Assembly: GCF_900112305.1 (NCBI RefSeq)
Contig: NZ_FOKT01000009.1
Coordinates: 1-64,000, forward strand
Source: Microbulbifer thermotolerans
GTDB lineage: Bacteria > Pseudomonadota > Gammaproteobacteria > Pseudomonadales > Cellvibrionaceae
Reading direction: 5' to 3'
Length of the DNA stretch: 64,000 nucleotides
Positions 18,558 to 27,556 of this stretch are shown piece after piece. Under the pieces are notes generated by a model that saw nothing but the letters and a program-made list of their open reading frames with translations, did no database searches and was not told the origin of the DNA. Position 1 is the first letter of the stretch, and each line of letters begins with the position of its first letter. Made by a program: the position numbers and the translations under genes.

Positions 18558-19274
18558 ATGAATACACGAAATACTGTGCCTGCACTGCTGCTCGGTGTTG
18601 GCGTACTATTGGGATTCGCCGCCCTCGGTTTCCTTTTCGGCAACGCTGTGGAAAAGTTCAAGAGTTACGAGCGCACTGTTACCGTTAAAGGTTTGGCGGA
18701 GCGGGAGGTGCCGGCGGATATTGTGATTTGGCCCATCCAGTTCACGGCGGCGAGTAACGATTTACCTTCCCTCTACCAGAATATTGCCGCCAGCAGTGCG
18801 CGCATCGAACGATTTCTGAACGATCAGGGGATTGATCCGGATGAGGTCACCGTATCTCTGCCGGCCATCACTGATAAGCTGGCCCAGCAGTACGGCGGAC
18901 AGCGAGCGGAGTTCCGCTATTCCGCACTGCAGACGGTCACTGTTTACTCGGATCAGGTGGACAAGGTACGCGAGGCCATGCAAAAACTCGCGGACCTCGG
19001 CAAGGAGGGGATCGCCTTTTCCCAGGGCAATTACCAGGGGCAGATCGAGTACATCTATACCGGTCTGAACGATATCAAACCGGAGATGGTTGAGCAGGCC
19101 ACTCTCGAAGCACGGTTGGTCGCGCAGAAGTTTGCCGAGGACTCGGACAGTGTCCTCGGCAAGATCAAGCGTGCCTCCCAGGGCCAGTTCAGTATTCGGG
19201 ACAGGGATAAAAACAACCCTCACATTAAAAAAGTGCGTGTGGTATCGACGGTAGAGTATTACTTGTCAGACTGA
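18558..19274 (+). CDS. SIMPL domain (DUF541) protein
   Basis: This 238-residue protein has an N-terminal signal anchor (about residues 7-28) and a periplasmic SIMPL/DUF541 domain. The segments VTVKGLAEREVPADIVIWPI, AALQTVTVYSDQVDKV-like strands and the late VRVVSTVEYYL strand fit. Relatives form oligomeric ring-like particles or contribute to stress tolerance, but the molecular role is unsettled. GGAGAAC precedes the ATG. It sits between two repeat copies and has no close operon partner. Confidence 0.85.
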   Translation: MNTRNTVPALLLGVGVLLGFAALGFLFGNAVEKFKSYERTVTVKGLAEREVPADIVIWPIQFTAASNDLPSLYQNIAASSARIERFLNDQGIDPDEVTVSLPAITDKLAQQYGGQRAEFRYSALQTVTVYSDQVDKVREAMQKLADLGKEGIAFSQGNYQGQIEYIYTGLNDIKPEMVEQATLEARLVAQKFAEDSDSVLGKIKRASQGQFSIRDRDKNNPHIKKVRVVSTVEYYLSD

Positions 19275-19310
19275 GAGTGGTGAGGGGCCGCCGAAAATGG
19301 GCCATTGTCA

Positions 19311-19410
19311 CTGTACCGAACGGTTTCGGAATGTCGCTCCCATCACCTGAATTCCTTATCTTGAGGCAAAGCCACTCTACAGCCGGGAAGCGAATGAATC
19401 AGAGTTCGCC
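19311..19410 (+). repeat. degenerate right half of the dispersed repeat
   Basis: ACGGTTTCGGAATGTCGCTCCCATCACCTGA-like sequence followed by GAATGAATCAGAG near 19391-19405 matches the right half of the full repeat with many changes. No left half is seen. Confidence 0.6.
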
Positions 19411-19501
19411 AAACAAAAATCACTCGGGCTGCAGGGAAGCGCGTGAGGGAATAAAATAGCCTCTTCAAATAAACTCCCTTTGTAAAAAAAGGAAATTTCC
19501 T

Positions 19502-20281
19502 ATGTTTGAATGGGTGGCTAACCCCGAGGCCTGGATTGCGCTGGTGACACTGGCGGCGCTTGAGATAGTTCTCGGCATTGACAATATTATCTTTATTTCC
19601 ATCCTCGTCGGCCGCCTGCCGGAAAAGCAGCGCGAGCCGGCGCGTTATATCGGCTTGACCCTGGCCATGGTCACACGCTTACTCCTTTTGTTTTCCATTG
19701 TTTGGGTGATGGGATTGGTGGAGCCCTGGTTTACTGTGTTAGGGCAGGAGATCTCTGGACGGGATCTGATTCTGATTGGGGGCGGCCTCTTCTTGTTGGC
19801 CAAGGCTACCCACGAAATTCACAACAGCTTGGAAGGTGTCGATGGCGGCGGTGGTGAGGTGGCTACCGCCGGTTTTGGTATGGTACTGGTGCAGATTGCG
19901 ATTCTGGATATCGTTTTCTCACTGGATTCGGTGATTACCGCAGTGGGCTTGGTGGACGAGATCTCCATTATGGCGGTGGCCATTGTGCTGGCGGTGATAG
20001 TGATGCTGGTAGCGGCTAAATCTATCGGCGATTTTGTCGACCGGCATCCGACGGTGAAGATGCTGGCGTTGTCTTTTCTGATCATGGTTGGTTTAACTCT
20101 GATTGTGGAAGGCTTCGATGTACATGTGCCCAAGGGGTATATCTACTTTGCCATGGCCTTTTCGGTGGCGGTGGAAATGCTCAACCTGCGTCTGCGCAAG
20201 CGGCAGCAAGCGCGCCCCGTGGCGCTGCACAGCCCTTACCGTGAGGAGAGCACGAAAATAGCAGAAGGCAATTCCGATTAA
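19502..20281 (+). CDS. TerC family membrane protein
   Basis: This 259-residue integral membrane protein has about seven helices. The signature EIVLGIDNIIFISILVGRLP and the second DIVFSLDSVITAVGLVD contain the acidic residues conserved in TerC and Alx-type proteins, which have been linked to manganese export, alkaline response and tellurite resistance. AGGAAA lies before the ATG. The C-terminal EGNSD-stop is encoded by a degenerate terminal repeat of the dispersed element, as in the VOC gene. Metal export is the likely role. Confidence 0.9.
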   Translation: MFEWVANPEAWIALVTLAALEIVLGIDNIIFISILVGRLPEKQREPARYIGLTLAMVTRLLLLFSIVWVMGLVEPWFTVLGQEISGRDLILIGGGLFLLAKATHEIHNSLEGVDGGGGEVATAGFGMVLVQIAILDIVFSLDSVITAVGLVDEISIMAVAIVLAVIVMLVAAKSIGDFVDRHPTVKMLALSFLIMVGLTLIVEGFDVHVPKGYIYFAMAFSVAVEMLNLRLRKRQQARPVALHSPYREESTKIAEGNSD

Positions 20282-20396
20282 TTCGCTCGGAAGGCCCGGA
20301 GAGACCTTGCGGCTGGCTGAGTTGTGGATAGATGAAAAGGACCTTCCGGCGCCGTCGGATACAGGCCGTATCCGGCGGTGCGGAAATATCAATCAG
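20268..20396 (+). repeat. degenerate copy of the dispersed repeat
   Basis: AATTCCGATTAATTCG at 20270-20285 resembles the left terminal repeat. CGTCGGATACAGGCCGTATCCGGCGG near 20350 keeps the internal hairpin, and GGAAATATCAATCAG follows. The copy overlaps the end of the TerC gene and supplies its stop codon. Confidence 0.55.
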
Positions 20397-20397
20397 C

Positions 20398-22278
20398 CTA
20401 TTGGCACAGGCTGCGTATCTTGTGTGCCTCCTGCACTGCTTCCAGCCAATAGTAGGTGTCGTTATCGCTGAAATAGTAGTAGATACTGTTATTGGGCAGC
20501 AGTACCACGGTAATGCCGCCGAATCCGGATAGGAAGGGAATCCACAGATCGCCGCTGCAACCGCTCAGCTTCCCCGCCACATTGTGTGCCCAAAATCCAT
20601 TGTTGTAGCGATAGTTCGCCATGGGCACTGTACCTGTATCAGTTGCCGAGCGCTGCAACGCCGCATCCAGTTGGTTTGCGTCCAGCACCTGCTCTCCATT
20701 GATTTTTCCCCTGTCGATACCGATAAAACTGGCAATTTTGACGATGTCGTCCGGCAGCCAGATCAGTCCCCAACCGGTGAAAGGCTGTCGCACCGAATCG
20801 TAGGTGCGGCGCGTGTAGCGGCCGGTGGCACTTACGCCGATGGGTTTCCACAGATCCTCGACGATAATATCCGTGAACAGGTCCGCATCACTGCCGCGCC
20901 GACTGCGCAAATAGGCGTTCATCAAGGTGCCGGCGATATAGGTATCCGATGTGTGGTAGACCCACTGGGTGCCGGGTGGCGCCTTGCGTGAATAGCGGGT
21001 ACAACTGTAGTGGATCTTGTTGGCGTGGGTTTCCGGTAGAAAAAAATAATCCGTGTGTTTCGCGTCTTCATCCTGCATGTAAGTGCTGCTGCTGTAATTG
21101 CCGGAGGCCATGTCCAGCAAGTTATCCAGTGTCACATCATTCCAGTTGCCGTTCTTGTCACAGTCGGGCACATAGCTGCCTACAAGGCTGTTACGTACAC
21201 CGGGATACAAGTACTCCAGTCGCATCATGGCGACGCCAGCGACCAGTGATTTGGCGGCGGAGTAGGAGGGGACGACCAAGGATTCGCAGAAAGGGTAGTC
21301 GCCACGGCGAGTGGTGCAGTCAGCGCGATAGTGGATACCGTCAATCACAAAGCCGGCGGTGCTTACATGAGTGGGATCTGTATCATTTGGCGCTGCAAAG
21401 GCGCTGGTATTGATACCTGGATAATCGTCTGCCAGTGTGGAAAGTGGTTTCACCGGCAGACGCGCAGCGATTTCCTCCTGGTACTCGCGGATCAGCCGGG
21501 CTTTATCGGCAATGTCCTGCGGTGTGTATGTGGCACTAAGCAGCCCCCACCAGTCCGCTTTGAAATAGAGGCAGGTTTCACTGCTGATTTGATAGGCCAC
21601 CTTGGAAATCGCGCCATTTTCCTTGAACAGAAAAGACATTACGCCGTTGTGCACACAGTTGGCGTTGCGTTCCTGCAGGGCAAAGGGAATCGATACGCGC
21701 GTGTAACCCTTGTCACCGTTTTCCCGCCAAACCCTACCCGGTGCCAGCACATATTCCCAGTCTGGGTGGGCGCTGGGAATAGAGCCGCGTTGCAGTGGGA
21801 AAATATGGCTGCCAGTCTGCACAAACTGAAAATCGAATTCCGGTAAATGTTTGCGCGGACTGTCGCTGTTGTCGGTGTAGTTGTAGGTGTCCACCTGCTC
21901 GAAAAAACCTCCACCGCTGGCTTCCCCGTGAAGTGTCAGTCTGCCAGCAAAAAGGTGTTGCGGATGGGCGGCTTCGGGCGGAAGTGCGTAGCCGGATAAG
22001 TCGATGCGCGAACCGGGATCGGAGCCGTTCATCAAAGTGTCGTAGCTGAGCAGGGTCCGTTCCACATTGCCGCTACCGTTTAGCGTTCCATAGGCGTTGT
22101 GGTTATTGTTGTGATCATTGAAAGGGTGAGGAATACTGGCGGGCCGACCGTCAGTGCTGCCATCCTGAAAGTCGCCGGATACAACGGTATTCGTTTTCAA
22201 TGAGGATGAGGTGCAGGCGGAGATTAATGCAGCAAAAGTTAAATATTTAAGAGCGTTCATTGTTGTAATTTTTTTCAT
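20398..22278 (-). CDS. serine hydrolase (beta-lactamase-like) lipoprotein
   Basis: This 626-residue protein has a lipoprotein signal (ALISAC) and an unusual N-terminal region of about 300 residues rich in Asn and His. A penicillin-binding/class C beta-lactamase-type domain follows. The catalytic SxxK is SAAK in VPSYSAAKSLVAGVAM, and a YHTSDTYIAG segment supplies the Tyr-x-Ser-like motif. Cys residues are frequent (about ten), suggesting disulfides in the periplasm. ATG 22278 was taken; ATG 22260 is also possible and neither has a clear ribosome-binding site. It probably acts as an esterase or peptidase; the substrate is unknown. Confidence 0.75.
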   Translation of the reverse strand: MKKITTMNALKYLTFAALISACTSSSLKTNTVVSGDFQDGSTDGRPASIPHPFNDHNNNHNAYGTLNGSGNVERTLLSYDTLMNGSDPGSRIDLSGYALPPEAAHPQHLFAGRLTLHGEASGGGFFEQVDTYNYTDNSDSPRKHLPEFDFQFVQTGSHIFPLQRGSIPSAHPDWEYVLAPGRVWRENGDKGYTRVSIPFALQERNANCVHNGVMSFLFKENGAISKVAYQISSETCLYFKADWWGLLSATYTPQDIADKARLIREYQEEIAARLPVKPLSTLADDYPGINTSAFAAPNDTDPTHVSTAGFVIDGIHYRADCTTRRGDYPFCESLVVPSYSAAKSLVAGVAMMRLEYLYPGVRNSLVGSYVPDCDKNGNWNDVTLDNLLDMASGNYSSSTYMQDEDAKHTDYFFLPETHANKIHYSCTRYSRKAPPGTQWVYHTSDTYIAGTLMNAYLRSRRGSDADLFTDIIVEDLWKPIGVSATGRYTRRTYDSVRQPFTGWGLIWLPDDIVKIASFIGIDRGKINGEQVLDANQLDAALQRSATDTGTVPMANYRYNNGFWAHNVAGKLSGCSGDLWIPFLSGFGGITVVLLPNNSIYYYFSDNDTYYWLEAVQEAHKIRSLCQ

Positions 22279-22339
22279 TGTTAGGCTCAGATTCTCTAAT
22301 CCCGGGGGCGATCCTACAAGTACTGTCCTTTATCTCCAA

Positions 22340-22463
22340 TGGATACAGGGATGTATCCGTCGGAGCTACAGGAAAGTACTCGTGTGTTTTCGAAATGTCC
22401 GTCCTATTTCCTGAGCGCCCCGGAAGCTACCATAGTGTTCACGCGAATTAATCAGAGGTACCT
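22340..22463 (-). repeat. dispersed repeat, left half in reverse orientation
   Basis: Reading the minus strand from 22463 gives AGGTACCTCTGATTAATTCG, then the block containing GCGCTCAGGAAATAG, the GGACGGACATTTCGAAAAC arm and the CGGATACATCCCTGTATCC hairpin, where it breaks off. The other half is missing. TA flanks the outer end at 22464-22465. Confidence 0.75.
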
Positions 22464-22648
22464 TAGCAATATTCGTGTCACAGAAAAGAGTGACTTCGCT
22501 TTGTAGTAGCCTAACGCCCTTGATAGCCGGTGCCGTACCGCGCTGTCCGGCCTGGGTAAAATACAACGGCGTTACGGAACGGGCAGTGGATAGTAAGCTC
22601 TGTTCCGCAATGCCGCCGTGATAGAAACCTTCTGTCGCCTCAGATGAC

Positions 22649-23479
22649 TTAAGCCGCACGGTTGAAACGCCGGCGCGGTGAGGATGGGCGGCTGGGGAAA
22701 TTCGGCCCGGTGGGCGTGGATTGCCGTTGCAGATAGTCCTGGATAACCTCCCGTAGTTTGGCATCGCCGCCCTCTATACCCTGGTTACCAAAAAGCCGGT
22801 TGAATTCGAGCACGTAGGGGTGCCCGCCGACCATGGCGATATCGAAGCCAGCGTGGTTGATATCCAGCGTTCGGGCCAGGTGAAGCGCAAGGGCGACAGC
22901 GGCTTCGGGCACCGGGCTTCGCTCAATAAGACCGCCCTTGGAGACATTGTTGTAGAACCCCTGTGCCGCCTGCAGACGCCAGTACGCGGTGATGACCTGA
23001 TCGCCGATAACAACGATGCGGATATCCCTGTCAATTGGCAGTTGCTCCTGTACGTAGAGTACATCGCTTTTGCTCAGGTAGTCGCGCCAGTCCTGCAGTG
23101 ACTCGATCAGCCAAACGCCATTGCCTTGGGAGGATTTGGGCAGTTTGGCCACAAAGGGTTGGTCCATTTCATTCCAGAGGTGTTCGGCATTTTCCGGAGT
23201 ATTGGCAAGAATACGCGTGTAAGGCGTGTTAGCCGGAGCGACTAACTCGAAGGCGCGCGTCATTTCTATTTTGTTGTGGCCCAGGCGGTAACTGGCTTCG
23301 CTGGGAAACACCCGCGCCTGCAGGCCATAGATGAGTGCGTTTAGTTGCCAGTACTCGGGGAAAAGCACCCATTCTGCCATGCTGATCTCCTCTCGGTATT
23401 TGAACACATCTTCCGGCTTCAACTGTAGGGTATCCGGGAACCCCAAAGTGCGAAAAATATTGAACGAGACCCAGGACAT
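22649..23479 (-). CDS. RimK-like ATP-grasp protein
   Basis: This 276-residue protein contains an ATP-grasp domain. FVAKLPKSSQGNGVWLIE holds the nucleotide Lys, LYVQEQLPIDRDIRIVVIGDQVI the hinge and Arg pair, and GFDIAMVGGHPYVLEFNRLFGNQGIEGG the metal-binding end. RimK-type enzymes join an amino acid or peptide to a carboxylate using ATP. No partner gene (substrate peptide or peptidase) lies next to it. The start lacks a clear ribosome-binding site. The basic, Pro/Ser/Arg-rich tail may be disordered. Confidence 0.8.
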   Translation of the reverse strand: MSWVSFNIFRTLGFPDTLQLKPEDVFKYREEISMAEWVLFPEYWQLNALIYGLQARVFPSEASYRLGHNKIEMTRAFELVAPANTPYTRILANTPENAEHLWNEMDQPFVAKLPKSSQGNGVWLIESLQDWRDYLSKSDVLYVQEQLPIDRDIRIVVIGDQVITAYWRLQAAQGFYNNVSKGGLIERSPVPEAAVALALHLARTLDINHAGFDIAMVGGHPYVLEFNRLFGNQGIEGGDAKLREVIQDYLQRQSTPTGPNFPSRPSSPRRRFNRAA

Positions 23480-23491
23480 CGTTTTGCTTGA

Positions 23492-23560
23492 GGATGCTCT
23501 GATTAAATCGCGCTAATGCTGCCAATGGTTAAGAGGCGCTCAGACATTGTGCATTCGCTC
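23492..23560 (+). repeat. possible degenerate end of the dispersed repeat
   Basis: GAGGATGCTCTGATTAAATCGCG and a following GAGGCGCTCAG resemble the left end and the GCGCTCAGG block. It lies immediately upstream of the ATP-grasp start. Only partial similarity is visible. Confidence 0.35.
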
Positions 23561-23733
23561 ACCTGCATCTTTGCGGATGGTTGTCTGCAGGCTTGCCAAA
23601 ATGCATCCGGCCTTTTTAAGCCAGCTTTGGGTTTGGGTCAATATGTGATGTGCAGCGGCGAATGCTGGGGCTGGTCATGAACTGGACACGTTGAACAGAT
23701 TTGCGGGTGGGCCGGATAAACCGTCCCGCAGGA

Positions 23734-24330
23734 TTATGCCAGTGCCGAGCGGAGCTCCCTGTTGACCAGGTCGATAACCCGAGCGTCTGATGGCATCCAC
23801 CGGTGCAGCTTAACCGGTACTTCGTAAGATGTTCCGATCGGCAACAGGGCGCTGGAATGGGGCAGGATGGTGATGTCGTATTTGGTCCAGATAGACACCG
23901 GCGCGGTACAGGATAGTGATTCCATATCGTTGTTAAGCTGCTCCAGAAACTGACTGCCAATACGCAGCTGCCGGCCGCCCTTGTACGGCAGGAAGTTGGC
24001 CCAAAAGCTGCCGAAATGGGGGCTGGATATGGCGATGAACTTGTATACCCGTTCAAGTCCACCCATTGACTGGAGGTAATATCTTGCGACTATACCGCCC
24101 ATGCTGAAGCCGACCAGGGCACAGGTGTGCCCTTTGTCCGCGAGCGTCTCTACGCTGCGCTGCAACTGTTCCGATAGATGCTCCAAGCCGTGCCAGCCGG
24201 AATTGTATTTCAGGTGGATATAGTGGGCGGAAAAACCGGCTTCATTCAGCATTTGTTCCATGCGCCGCATCGACCAACCGTAATCGAAAATACCGGGTAT
24301 CAGAAGAACGGTGCGACTTTTAGGAGTCAT
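23734..24330 (-). CDS. lipase-like alpha/beta hydrolase
   Basis: This 198-residue protein starts TVLLIPGIFDYGWSM, has the nucleophile elbow GFSMGG followed by IVARYYLQS, and SSPHFGS, a pattern of short triacylglycerol-lipase/palmitoyl-thioesterase-like hydrolases (LipA/EstA-like). There is no signal peptide. I chose ATG 24330, with GGAGAAGG upstream, over GTG 24357. The last part, WMPSDARVIDLVNRELRSALA, is probably helical. The substrate is unknown. Confidence 0.75.
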   Translation of the reverse strand: MTPKSRTVLLIPGIFDYGWSMRRMEQMLNEAGFSAHYIHLKYNSGWHGLEHLSEQLQRSVETLADKGHTCALVGFSMGGIVARYYLQSMGGLERVYKFIAISSPHFGSFWANFLPYKGGRQLRIGSQFLEQLNNDMESLSCTAPVSIWTKYDITILPHSSALLPIGTSYEVPVKLHRWMPSDARVIDLVNRELRSALA

Positions 24331-24438
24331 GGATAAAACCTTCTCCAGTTGTGCCACCCTCAGTTGAAAGCATTGTTTGAGGGCGGCGCAGTAAACTGTA
24401 GTCAGCCGTTGATGATAATCCTATTCAATAGGAGACGC

Positions 24439-24852
24439 TTATCTTTCGTAATCCCCGGCGCGCTCCGGTTGATAGAGAACCTCAATAATTTTCACTTTAA
24501 TAAAGCCTCCACCCGGCTTTGGCCATTCGATTTCATCCCCTTGGGATAGGCCGAGCAGCGCACTTCCTACCGGGGCCAGAATCGATATGGTCTTTCCACT
24601 CGTGTCGACATCATCCGGATAGACTAGAGTCAGCTCGAATTCACTTTGGGTGGACTCTACGAAAAAGCGTACCGTTGAGTTCATTGTCACTATGTTGGGC
24701 GGCATTTCCGTAGGTTTGACGATATTGGCCCTGGCAAGCTCGGTTTCCAAATCGCTTAGGCCCGCAATGCTGTTTGATGGCAGGGCGTCAATCAATTTAT
24801 ACAAACGATCTAAGTCTAGTGATGAGATTGTAATTTCTGGTCTCTTGCTCAT
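24439..24852 (-). CDS. rnk: Rnk family regulator of nucleoside diphosphate kinase
   Basis: This 137-residue protein has an N-terminal helical region (ITISSLDLDRLYKLIDAL) and a C-terminal GreA/GreB-type domain (FELTLVYPDDVD, ISILAPVGSALLGLSQGDEIEWPKPGG). Rnk binds RNA polymerase near the secondary channel and influences nucleotide pools. The ribosome-binding site GGAGGA is strong, 5 bases before the ATG. It is a single gene. Confidence 0.93.
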   Translation of the reverse strand: MSKRPEITISSLDLDRLYKLIDALPSNSIAGLSDLETELARANIVKPTEMPPNIVTMNSTVRFFVESTQSEFELTLVYPDDVDTSGKTISILAPVGSALLGLSQGDEIEWPKPGGGFIKVKIIEVLYQPERAGDYER

Positions 24853-24954
24853 TTTTCCTCCTTGACGATAAGAAAATATTTCAACGGTTATACCTGAGAT
24901 TCATTTCATTGTTTCAAACAAATAACATGGTGCTGAAATGGTAAGCCCTATCTA

Positions 24955-25045
24955 GGGGACCTCTGATTAATATACTCAGTGTTGACAAAATGCTTTGATT
25001 CTCAAGAATCACCCACATTGCACACGAGAATTCATCAGGGATCTC
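24955..25045 (+). repeat. short member of the dispersed repeat family
   Basis: GGGGACCTCTGATTAATAT at the left and ATTCATCAGGGATCTC at the right form imperfect terminal inverted repeats about 90 bp apart. TA lies just outside both ends (24953-24954 and 25047-25048). The centre, with a TTGATTCTCAAGAATCA palindrome, differs from the full copies. Confidence 0.6.
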
Positions 25046-25054
25046 TTAACAAGT

Positions 25055-25909
25055 TTAATCCTTGCAAAAATACTTGACTCGCGAATATGCCTCGGCTAGC
25101 CCATTGGATTTCCAAGTGTAACGTGCCGTGGACCATTGGTGCAGTGGAATCCTTAAGGCGCCTGCCTTGGACTGTAATAGCTGGCGCTCAATTTCCGGTG
25201 TTACGGTAAATCCGTAAGCATCAAATCTTTTGTTGTCTGATGTTAAATGAAAGTCACCATCCAGTTTGAATTCCACATTGTACGGAAAGTAAAGATGTAC
25301 GTCTTCCGTTTTCGGCAAATACCACGGATAGTCCCATTTTATGGTCATAGCAATTTGATTTTGTGCGGTGCAGGAAAAACTGATTCCATAATCTAAATTC
25401 GTGTGTTTGTAGTTATCCTTAATAAAAAAATTTGTGGCGACTTGTTTTGCGATTACCTTTCCTCGGGAGTCAAACGTAGAAAGAAATACCTTCACTGGTT
25501 CATAGGTTCCATCGAAGCGTTTTTCGAGAGGAACCAGGTTGCCATGAAGGATATCATCTTTATCGTTATGAACAGCTGTGTCGTTCACCGTCAATGATAT
25601 GGAATCAAAACGGCTGTCAATTAAACCTAGGTCTCTCATTGTATATTTTTTATTGAAGACTCTATTGCCGCCATCGTCCAGAATATAAAACCTGAAGATG
25701 TCAAACTCCGGGTGTGCTTCAACCTCTGATAAAGTGACTTCCTGTCCGTCGTTAAGCTTTTCCATAGTTTCCAGTGCCGCCATCTGTTTGAAAACGCGGT
25801 ACTTTTGTCCTTCGAGCTCTTTGGCTAAAACGCCATTGATTGCTCTGTCAGAATTTGCGTATGCGCTGCTAATAGCAAAAATACCCAATAGAAAATACGC
25901 AAATTTCAT
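25055..25909 (-). CDS. hypothetical exported protein
   Basis: I do not recognise this family. The 284-residue protein has a clear signal peptide ending in SSAYA and no further membrane helix. It is rich in aromatic and charged residues, with beta-strand-like stretches such as IAMTIKWDYPWYL and HLYFPYNVEFKL and only two Cys, one in SFSCTAQNQ and one near the end. GGAGA precedes the ATG. The gene is clearly lower in GC than its neighbours and is bounded by a short repeat, which suggests acquisition. Confidence 0.65.
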   Translation of the reverse strand: MKFAYFLLGIFAISSAYANSDRAINGVLAKELEGQKYRVFKQMAALETMEKLNDGQEVTLSEVEAHPEFDIFRFYILDDGGNRVFNKKYTMRDLGLIDSRFDSISLTVNDTAVHNDKDDILHGNLVPLEKRFDGTYEPVKVFLSTFDSRGKVIAKQVATNFFIKDNYKHTNLDYGISFSCTAQNQIAMTIKWDYPWYLPKTEDVHLYFPYNVEFKLDGDFHLTSDNKRFDAYGFTVTPEIERQLLQSKAGALRIPLHQWSTARYTWKSNGLAEAYSRVKYFCKD

Positions 25910-26737
25910 ACTGTCTCCGCTGGTGTTGTGTAAAGTTTTGCACGAGTTTAGGTCGCGTGCATGTAATCGAATGCTGCCACCTTAAAATACGATCGCGATT
26001 CTAATTGGCCCGCTGGTAGATTTTAGAAGCGTTGGCCACTGGGCATCCTGGCGAGAATACAGCAGTTGCGCGCCCCCTGAAATCCCTAACCGGCAAAAGC
26101 CCCGATTACCGACTGTTTTGCTCATTATTTGGTCAGATTGGCCCGCCGGTGAGTGACGAATAGCCCCCGACATAGAGAATCATGAATCAGAGATGATTGC
26201 GCTCGGAAAGCAGATCCTGGGGTGAAATTTAGATAACCTGGATCTATTCAGATCAAGGTGAAGAGAGTTTTTATAGGTGCAGCAATAACAGGGGGTTGGC
26301 GGGTGATCGGACGAGTGGTGCGAAATTTGGGGTAGCCTGACGTTAACAGTGCCGGGAAAACGATAGTAAACTAGATAATAAATAGGATAAGAGCGAAAAA
26401 CGAAGCAGCGGATAATCTGGTTTTTTGGATTGTCAGTCAGCTCGGGGTAATCATGATGTAATAATTTCTATAGGCTGTAATACAGGAAATATTAATACGC
26501 TGGATGAAATGTACAGATATTCACCGCCTTTTTGTGTTTAATGTGTGTGTTAATCTTCACTATTGATTCTAATAATAGTGTTTTAGCATATTAAAACTGC
26601 CTGTATTTATGCGGTTTTAACTTTCATTGGTTTTTTCTGAAATAAAGTATCGTTTCTTTCGTCGCGTTATTGCGGTTTTTGATTTGGCATCTTCGCCCGG
26701 GATGTCAAATAGAGTCAGTCGGGCAATAGGAGTTAAA
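25910..26737. other. AT-rich intergenic region
   Basis: No supported gene is seen. The stretch is AT-rich, especially after 26350. A 63-codon minus-strand frame at 25982-26173 has no ribosome-binding site and no recognisable pattern. The promoter of the Bor-like gene probably lies in the AT-rich part near 26500-26720, but no clear -35/-10 pair was assigned. Confidence 0.4.
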
Positions 26738-27034
26738 ATGAAAATTAAACTTTTTTCCGCGTTTCTCGCGAGTTCACTGCTTTTTGGTTGTGCTTCTCAA
26801 ACATTCACCATTAACGGTGAAGGAGGGGAAGTGCCAACCTCGCAAAAAACGCAGCACTTTTTTGTCAGTGGTATTGGGCAGGAAAAAATTACTAATGCGG
26901 CGGAAATCTGCGGAGGTGCGGAAAATATCGTAAAAGTTGAGGCTCAGCATACCTTCATGAATGGCTTCCTGAGCTTTATCACGTACGGGATTTACACGCC
27001 CCGTGATGCCAAGGTTTACTGCAAGTCAGAATAA
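26738..27034 (+). CDS. Bor family lipoprotein
   Basis: This 98-residue lipoprotein (signal ending LLFGC, then ASQTFTINGEGG) matches the Bor/Iss family. QKTQHFFVSGIGQEKITNAAEICGGAENIVKVEAQHTFMNGFLSFITYGIYTPRDAKVYC is split here into its family blocks: QHFFVSGIGQ, AEICGG, VEAQHTFMNG and YTPRDAKVYC. Lambda Bor increases serum survival, but chromosomal homologues without phage links are common. ATG 26738 has AGGAG 6 bases upstream. No phage genes are near. Confidence 0.85.
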   Translation: MKIKLFSAFLASSLLFGCASQTFTINGEGGEVPTSQKTQHFFVSGIGQEKITNAAEICGGAENIVKVEAQHTFMNGFLSFITYGIYTPRDAKVYCKSE

Positions 27035-27092
27035 ATAGATTGAACAAAGGGCGACTTAATTGGGGCCTTTCTCAAGCATTGCATAACTCATT

Positions 27093-27298
27093 ATGAGTGC
27101 TTTCCTTGAAATAATTGTGATAAAAGGAGATTGGCCGGAAGGGCTCCGCGGGCAGTATCTCAAGGTGCTTTCCGTGGGCCCGCAAACTGCGCGCCTCTTC
27201 GCTGTAAATGATGGTTATGGTTGGGGATATATGACGTTTGTATTACCTTGAAGGAGCTGTTTGATAAAAGCTTCGCTCGTGTTTTTGATCGTGAGTAA
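27093..27298 (+). pseudogene. small protein gene with an apparent frameshift
   Basis: A 52-codon frame (27093-27251) encodes MSAFLEIIVIKGDWPEGLRG, then QYLKVLSVGPQTARLFAVND and GYGWGYMTF before a stop. Moving by one base at about 27235-27240, within a short T-run, extends it in a protein-like way through TLKELFDKSFARVFDRE to 27298. The result would be a protein of about 68 residues. I do not recognise the family. It may be a frameshifted gene, or the short frame may be the real product. Confidence 0.4.
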
Positions 27299-27342
27299 TC
27301 CGCAGATATATATGAGGAGCTTTTATCAGATTATCTGAGCTA

Positions 27343-27556
27343 AGGAACCTCTGATTAATTCGCGTGAACACTATGGTAGCTTCCGGGACGCCCAGGCAAT
27401 AGGACGGATATTTCGAAAACGCACGAGTACTTCCCTGTAGCTCCGACGGATACATCCCTGTATCCGTCGGTTTCGAAATGTCCGTCCTATCACCTGAGCT
27501 TCACATCCGCCCCGAAGCGCCTCGGCCACCAGAAAGTGACTTAATCAGAGGTTCCC
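27343..27556 (+). repeat. dispersed MITE-like repeat, full copy 2
   Basis: This copy of about 214 bp is nearly identical to copy 1, with the same terminal repeats (AGGAACCTCTGATTAATTC and its inverted partner GGGAACCTCTGATTAA), the GGACGGATATTTCGAAA arm, the CGGATACA/TGTATCCG hairpin and the GCCCAGG/CCTGAGC blocks. TA flanks both ends exactly (27341-27342 and 27557-27558). Confidence 0.88.

Noticed and set aside
22366-22764. Open frame across a repeat copy and the end of the ATP-grasp gene
   Set aside because: Similar short frames occur across each repeat copy (for example 27243-27455 and 28804-29022) and end or start inside the repeat, so they are by-products of the repeat sequence.
26738-27034. 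Prophage marker (Bor)
   Set aside because: No integrase, capsid, tail or lysis gene is near, and Bor-like lipoproteins are common outside phages.
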